Origin: Caballeronia concitans
Lineage (GTDB): Bacteria > Pseudomonadota > Gammaproteobacteria > Burkholderiales > Burkholderiaceae
Assembly: GCF_001544615.1 (NCBI RefSeq)
Contig: NZ_FCNV02000010.1
Location: forward strand, 62,001 to 126,000
Direction: 5' to 3'
Length of the DNA: 64,000 nucleotides
Part shown: piece after piece, positions 60,832 to 64,000 of the stretch
Position numbering within the stretch: position 1 is the stretch's first letter
Layout of the letters: every line of letters starts with the position of its first letter
Made by a program: the position numbers and the translations under genes
Notes under the pieces: model-generated
Database searches by the model: none
The model's input: the letters and a program-made list of their open reading frames with translations, nothing else
Told to the model about the DNA's origin: nothing

Positions 60832-62742
60832 ATGTACGACTTGCTGAAATCCATCGACGATCCGGCCGATCTTCGGGCCCTCGATCGACGCCAACTGCAG
60901 CCGCTTGCCGACGAACTGCGAGCCTATGTGCTCGACAGCGTGTCGCAGACGGGCGGCCATCTGTCGTCCAATCTGGGCACGGTCGAGCTGACGATCGCGC
61001 TGCACTATGTTTTCGATACGCCGGGCGACCGCATCGTGTGGGACGTCGGCCATCAGACGTATCCCCACAAGATTCTGACCGGCCGCCGCGATCAGATGCC
61101 GGGCCTGCGCCAGTTGGGCGGCATTTCCGGCTTTCCGCGCCGCGCCGAATCCGAATACGACACCTTCGGCACCGCGCATTCGAGCACGTCGATTTCGGCG
61201 GCGCTCGGCATGGCGGTCGCGAACAAGCTGCAGGGCGACAACCGCTATTCGATCGCCGTGATCGGCGACGGCGCGATGACCGCCGGCATGGCCTTCGAGG
61301 CGATGAACAACGCGGGCGTCGCCGACGACCTGCCGCTGCTCGTCATCCTGAACGACAACGACATGTCCATTTCGCCGCCGGTCGGCGCGCTGAATCGCCA
61401 TCTCGCGCGTCTGATGTCGGGCCGCTTCTACGCCGCCGCGCGTGCGGGCGTCGAGCGCGTGCTGCGCGCCGCGCCGCCGGTGCTGGACCTCGCGCGCAAG
61501 CTCGAAGAGCATGCGAAGGGCATGATCGTGCCGGCCACGCTGTTCGAAGAGTTCGGCTTCAACTACATCGGCCCGATCGACGGTCACGATCTCGACTCGC
61601 TCATTCCGACGCTGCAGAACATCAAGGAACTGCGCGGCCCGCAATTCCTGCACGTCGTCACGAAGAAAGGTCAGGGCTACAAGCTCGCCGAAGCCGATCC
61701 CGTGCTGTATCACGGTCCCGGCAAGTTCAATCCGGCCGAAGGCATCAAGCCGTCGACCGCGCCCGCGAAAAAGACCTATACGCAAGTGTTCGGTGAATGG
61801 CTGTGCGACGCCGCCGCGCAGGACTCGCGCGTGGTCGGCATCACGCCCGCCATGCGCGAAGGCTCCGGCATGGTCGAATTCGAGAAGCGCTTCCCGGATC
61901 GTTACTTTGACGTCGGCATCGCCGAGCAACACGCGGTCACGTTCGCGGGTGGTCTCGCGGCGGACGGCATGAAGCCCGTCGTCGCCATTTATTCGACGTT
62001 CCTGCAACGCGCGTACGACCAGTTGATTCACGATGTCGCGCTGCAGAACCTGCCGGTCGTGTTCGCAATCGACCGCGCGGGTCTCGTCGGCGCGGACGGC
62101 GCGACGCACGCGGGCAATTACGACCTCGCGTTCTTGCGCTGCATCCCGAACATGACGGTGATGGCCGCGTCCGACGAAAACGAATGCCGCCAGATGCTTT
62201 ACACCGCGCTGCAGCAGCCGAATCCGACGGCCGTGCGTTATCCGCGCGGCGCGGGCACGGGCGTGGCCACGGTCAAGCAGATGACCGCGCTTCCGGTCGG
62301 CAAGGGCGAAATTCGCCGGGAATCGTCGCAGAAGCTGGGCTCGGGCAAGCGAATCGCGATTTGCGCGTTCGGCACGATGGTCGCGCCGTCGCTCGCCGCC
62401 GCCGACGAGCTCGATCTCACCGTCGCCAACATGCGTTTCGTGAAGCCGATCGACGCCGATCTGCTGCGCGAACTCGCTGCAACGCACGACGCCATCGTGA
62501 CCATCGAGGAAGGCTCGATCATGGGCGGCGCGGGTTCGGCCTGCGTCGAGGCGTTGCTGGCGAGCGGCGTCGTCAAGCCGGTGTTGCAACTGGGCTTGCC
62601 TGACGTTTTCATCGATCACGGCGATCCCGCCAAGCTGCTCGCGAGCGTCGGCCTCGACGCAGCCGGCATCGCGCGTTCGATCCGCGAGCGTTTCCTCGCC
62701 GCCGTCGAAAGCGCGGGCAAGCTGACCAAGCGCGTCGCCTGA
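60832..62742 (+). CDS. dxs: 1-deoxy-D-xylulose-5-phosphate synthase
   Basis: The first enzyme of the non-mevalonate pathway, 636 residues, which joins pyruvate and glyceraldehyde 3-phosphate with thiamine diphosphate. Motifs are [20 protein letters not shown], the thiamine-binding [16 protein letters not shown] and [13 protein letters not shown], the catalytic [14 protein letters not shown], and [19 protein letters not shown]. The C-terminal domain has [18 protein letters not shown]. Length and order match full-length DXS. It is probably co-transcribed with xseB and ispA, which use its downstream products. Confidence 0.97.
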   Translation: MYDLLKSIDDPADLRALDRRQLQPLADELRAYVLDSVSQTGGHLSSNLGTVELTIALHYVFDTPGDRIVWDVGHQTYPHKILTGRRDQMPGLRQLGGISGFPRRAESEYDTFGTAHSSTSISAALGMAVANKLQGDNRYSIAVIGDGAMTAGMAFEAMNNAGVADDLPLLVILNDNDMSISPPVGALNRHLARLMSGRFYAAARAGVERVLRAAPPVLDLARKLEEHAKGMIVPATLFEEFGFNYIGPIDGHDLDSLIPTLQNIKELRGPQFLHVVTKKGQGYKLAEADPVLYHGPGKFNPAEGIKPSTAPAKKTYTQVFGEWLCDAAAQDSRVVGITPAMREGSGMVEFEKRFPDRYFDVGIAEQHAVTFAGGLAADGMKPVVAIYSTFLQRAYDQLIHDVALQNLPVVFAIDRAGLVGADGATHAGNYDLAFLRCIPNMTVMAASDENECRQMLYTALQQPNPTAVRYPRGAGTGVATVKQMTALPVGKGEIRRESSQKLGSGKRIAICAFGTMVAPSLAAADELDLTVANMRFVKPIDADLLRELAATHDAIVTIEEGSIMGGAGSACVEALLASGVVKPVLQLGLPDVFIDHGDPAKLLASVGLDAAGIARSIRERFLAAVESAGKLTKRVA

Positions 62743-62916
62743 CGCGATTCTCGCTGGGCCGGGCGCGCTCGAGGTAGCCGCGCGCCTGGGCTGGCGTCAC
62801 CACGCGGCGCGGGTTTCGACTCGCGCCGCGTGCGTTTCACCGCAGATCACCGCTTACCACCGCAGACCATCGTTAGCGTCGTGCCGTCGCGCGCCCGGCG
62901 TACAAGGACATAAGAA

Positions 62917-63714
62917 ATGAACCAGATGAATCCCGCCTTCGTGATGCCCGATGTTCAGAGCACGCCGGATACGCGCCAGATCGCGATTGCGCGCGTCGGC
63001 GTGAAGGGCGTGCGGCATCCGCTGTCGGTGCGGACGGCGAGCGGCGTGCAGCCGAGCGTCGGCGTGTGGAATCTCGACGTGCATCTGCCGGCCGAGCAGA
63101 AGGGCACGCATATGTCGCGCTTCGTCGCGTTGCTCGAAGAACACCGCGAACCGCTCGATCAGGCCGCGCTGCGCACCATGCTCGCCGCGATGCTGACGAA
63201 GCTCGAAGCGCATTCCGGCCGCATCGAAGTGAGCCTGCCGTACTTCGTCATGAAGACCGCGCCGATCTCGGGCGTGCAGAGCCTGCTCGATTACGAGGCG
63301 ACGTTCATCGCGGAGAAGCGCGACGGCGAAACGCGTCTGTCGCTGAAAGTGCTCGTGCCGGTGACGAGCCTGTGTCCGTGCTCGAAGAAGATTTCGCAGT
63401 ACGGCGCGCACAACCAGCGTTCGCACGTGACGATCACGGCGGAGCTGGCCGGCGATGTCGCGGTGGAAGAGCTGGTGCGGATCGCGGAAGAAGAGGCGTC
63501 GTGCGAGCTGTGGGGCTTGCTGAAGCGCCCGGACGAGAAGTTCGTGACCGAGCGGGCGTATGAAAATCCGAAGTTCGTCGAAGACCTCGTGCGCGATATC
63601 GCGGCGCGGCTGAACGCGGATGATCGCATCGTCGCGTACGTGCTCGAAGCGGAGAACTTCGAGTCGATCCATAATCACAGCGCGTATGCGGTGATCGAGC
63701 GGGACAAGCGCTGA
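62917..63714 (+). CDS. folE2: GTP cyclohydrolase FolE2
   Basis: A 265-residue GTP cyclohydrolase I of the FolE2 (type IB) class, which makes 7,8-dihydroneopterin triphosphate for folate biosynthesis. The start, [20 protein letters not shown], is family-typical, followed by [12 protein letters not shown]. The metal-binding cysteine is in [20 protein letters not shown]. The [16 protein letters not shown] tail is also diagnostic. FolE2 enzymes tolerate metals other than zinc, and some are induced by zinc starvation, but I see no Zur site upstream. A perfect terminator follows. Its neighbours are dxs and a LysR gene. Confidence 0.95.
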   Translation: MNQMNPAFVMPDVQSTPDTRQIAIARVGVKGVRHPLSVRTASGVQPSVGVWNLDVHLPAEQKGTHMSRFVALLEEHREPLDQAALRTMLAAMLTKLEAHSGRIEVSLPYFVMKTAPISGVQSLLDYEATFIAEKRDGETRLSLKVLVPVTSLCPCSKKISQYGAHNQRSHVTITAELAGDVAVEELVRIAEEEASCELWGLLKRPDEKFVTERAYENPKFVEDLVRDIAARLNADDRIVAYVLEAENFESIHNHSAYAVIERDKR

Positions 63715-63741
63715 GCTTTTCGCCTTCCGAGCCGAACGAAG

Positions 63742-63766
63742 AACCGGTCCACGCGACCGGTTTTTT
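63742..63766 (+). terminator. Intrinsic terminator after folE2
   Basis: AACCGGTC (63742-63749) and GACCGGTT (63755-63762) form a stem around CACGC, and the T-run continues to 63766. It ends folE2, and its T-run reaches the stop codon of the convergent LysR gene. Confidence 0.9.
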
Positions 63767-64000
63767 CATGCGAACGCCGGTTGCGCCGACGCATGCGCTT
63801 CGCGCACCGAATCGATCACGAGCGACGCCAGCCGCTCGACCGGCGCCGAACCGCCCGCCGACGCGCGATGCAGCGCGAGCGGAATCGAAGGCAGCGGTGG
63901 CAAGCCGGATTCGCTTTCGTCGAGCGCGCGCACGGTCGATGGCAAGCCGTAGCACGTACGCACGGTCACGCCGAGTCCGGCCGCAGCGGCGGCCCACAGT
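63766..64000 (-). CDS. LysR-type transcriptional regulator, C-terminal part only
   Basis: The last 77 or so residues of a LysR-family regulator; the rest lies beyond the right edge of the window. The visible sequence, WAAAAAGLGVTVRTCYGLPS then LPPLPSIPLALHR, is the standard end of the inducer-binding domain, where the AAAGLGV helix closes the periplasmic-binding-protein-like fold. It ends with VIDSVREAHASAQPAFA. The family is clear, but the target genes and inducer cannot be told. It is convergent with folE2, sharing the terminator region. Confidence 0.8.
   Translation of the reverse strand, partial: LWAAAAAGLGVTVRTCYGLPSTVRALDESESGLPPLPSIPLALHRASAGGSAPVERLASLVIDSVREAHASAQPAFA

Noticed and set aside
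62823-62880. Near-direct repeat (CACCGCAGAYCA) in the leader of folE2
   Set aside because: Only two short copies in GC-rich DNA, without match to a Zur site or a known riboswitch, so no regulatory claim is made.

Overview
The window is high-GC, gene-dense DNA from a member of the Burkholderiaceae, most like Paraburkholderia, Caballeronia or Burkholderia. This rests on recalled gene content and order: a BPSS1780-type membrane protein, the DUF3563 and DUF3309 small proteins, xseB-ispA-dxs, the glgE/treS-mak/glgB and glgX/treZ/malQ/treY block, a LOG-family gene divergent from polA, and folE2. It looks chromosomal. I see no insertion sequence, phage, rRNA, tRNA or CRISPR array.

Layout. 1-621: the 5' part of an AraC-type regulator gene and an FKBP isomerase. 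731-9379: a minus-strand surface-polysaccharide locus with three GT4 glycosyltransferases, a Wzx-type flippase, a GT2 glycosyltransferase, a dimethylformamidase-like protein and a small unknown protein; no polymerase or initiating transferase is visible. 9899-12443: a histidine-kinase-like protein and a CNNM/HlyC-type membrane protein. 13146-34256: a roughly 21 kb alpha-glucan and trehalose block, all on the minus strand. 34642-43889: housekeeping and accessory genes, including a RES/Xre toxin-antitoxin pair and a small gene behind a perfect LexA box. 44184-51771: a PHB-depolymerase-like esterase, DUF3563, BPSS1780-type protein, homoserine kinase, DUF2782, AMP nucleosidase, a lipoprotein and a LOG-family protein. 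51773-64000: polA, a type II NADH dehydrogenase, a dienelactone hydrolase, a sulfurtransferase, a Rieske oxygenase, xseB-ispA-dxs, folE2 and the 3' part of a LysR regulator gene.

How the glucan block fits together. TreS-Mak can turn trehalose into maltose and then maltose 1-phosphate. GlgE uses this to extend alpha-1,4-glucan, and GlgB adds branches. GlgX debranches, MalQ reshuffles chains, and TreY plus TreZ release trehalose from chain ends. GlgA gives an independent elongation route. Together they form a trehalose-glucan cycle. Start and stop codons overlap between treZ/malQ, malQ/treY and treS/glgB.

Most notable signals: two copies of an intergenic element made of roughly 205-bp inverted arms, one ending the glucan block and one splitting it; a GlgE with a fused N-terminal GH13-like domain that has lost its catalytic residues; a LexA-box promoter in front of an unrecognised 76-residue protein; divergent starts for a LOG-family gene and polA separated by one base; a histidine kinase with an intact H-box but an eroded ATPase domain; and palindromes at the promoters of the toxin-antitoxin pair and the DUF3563 gene.
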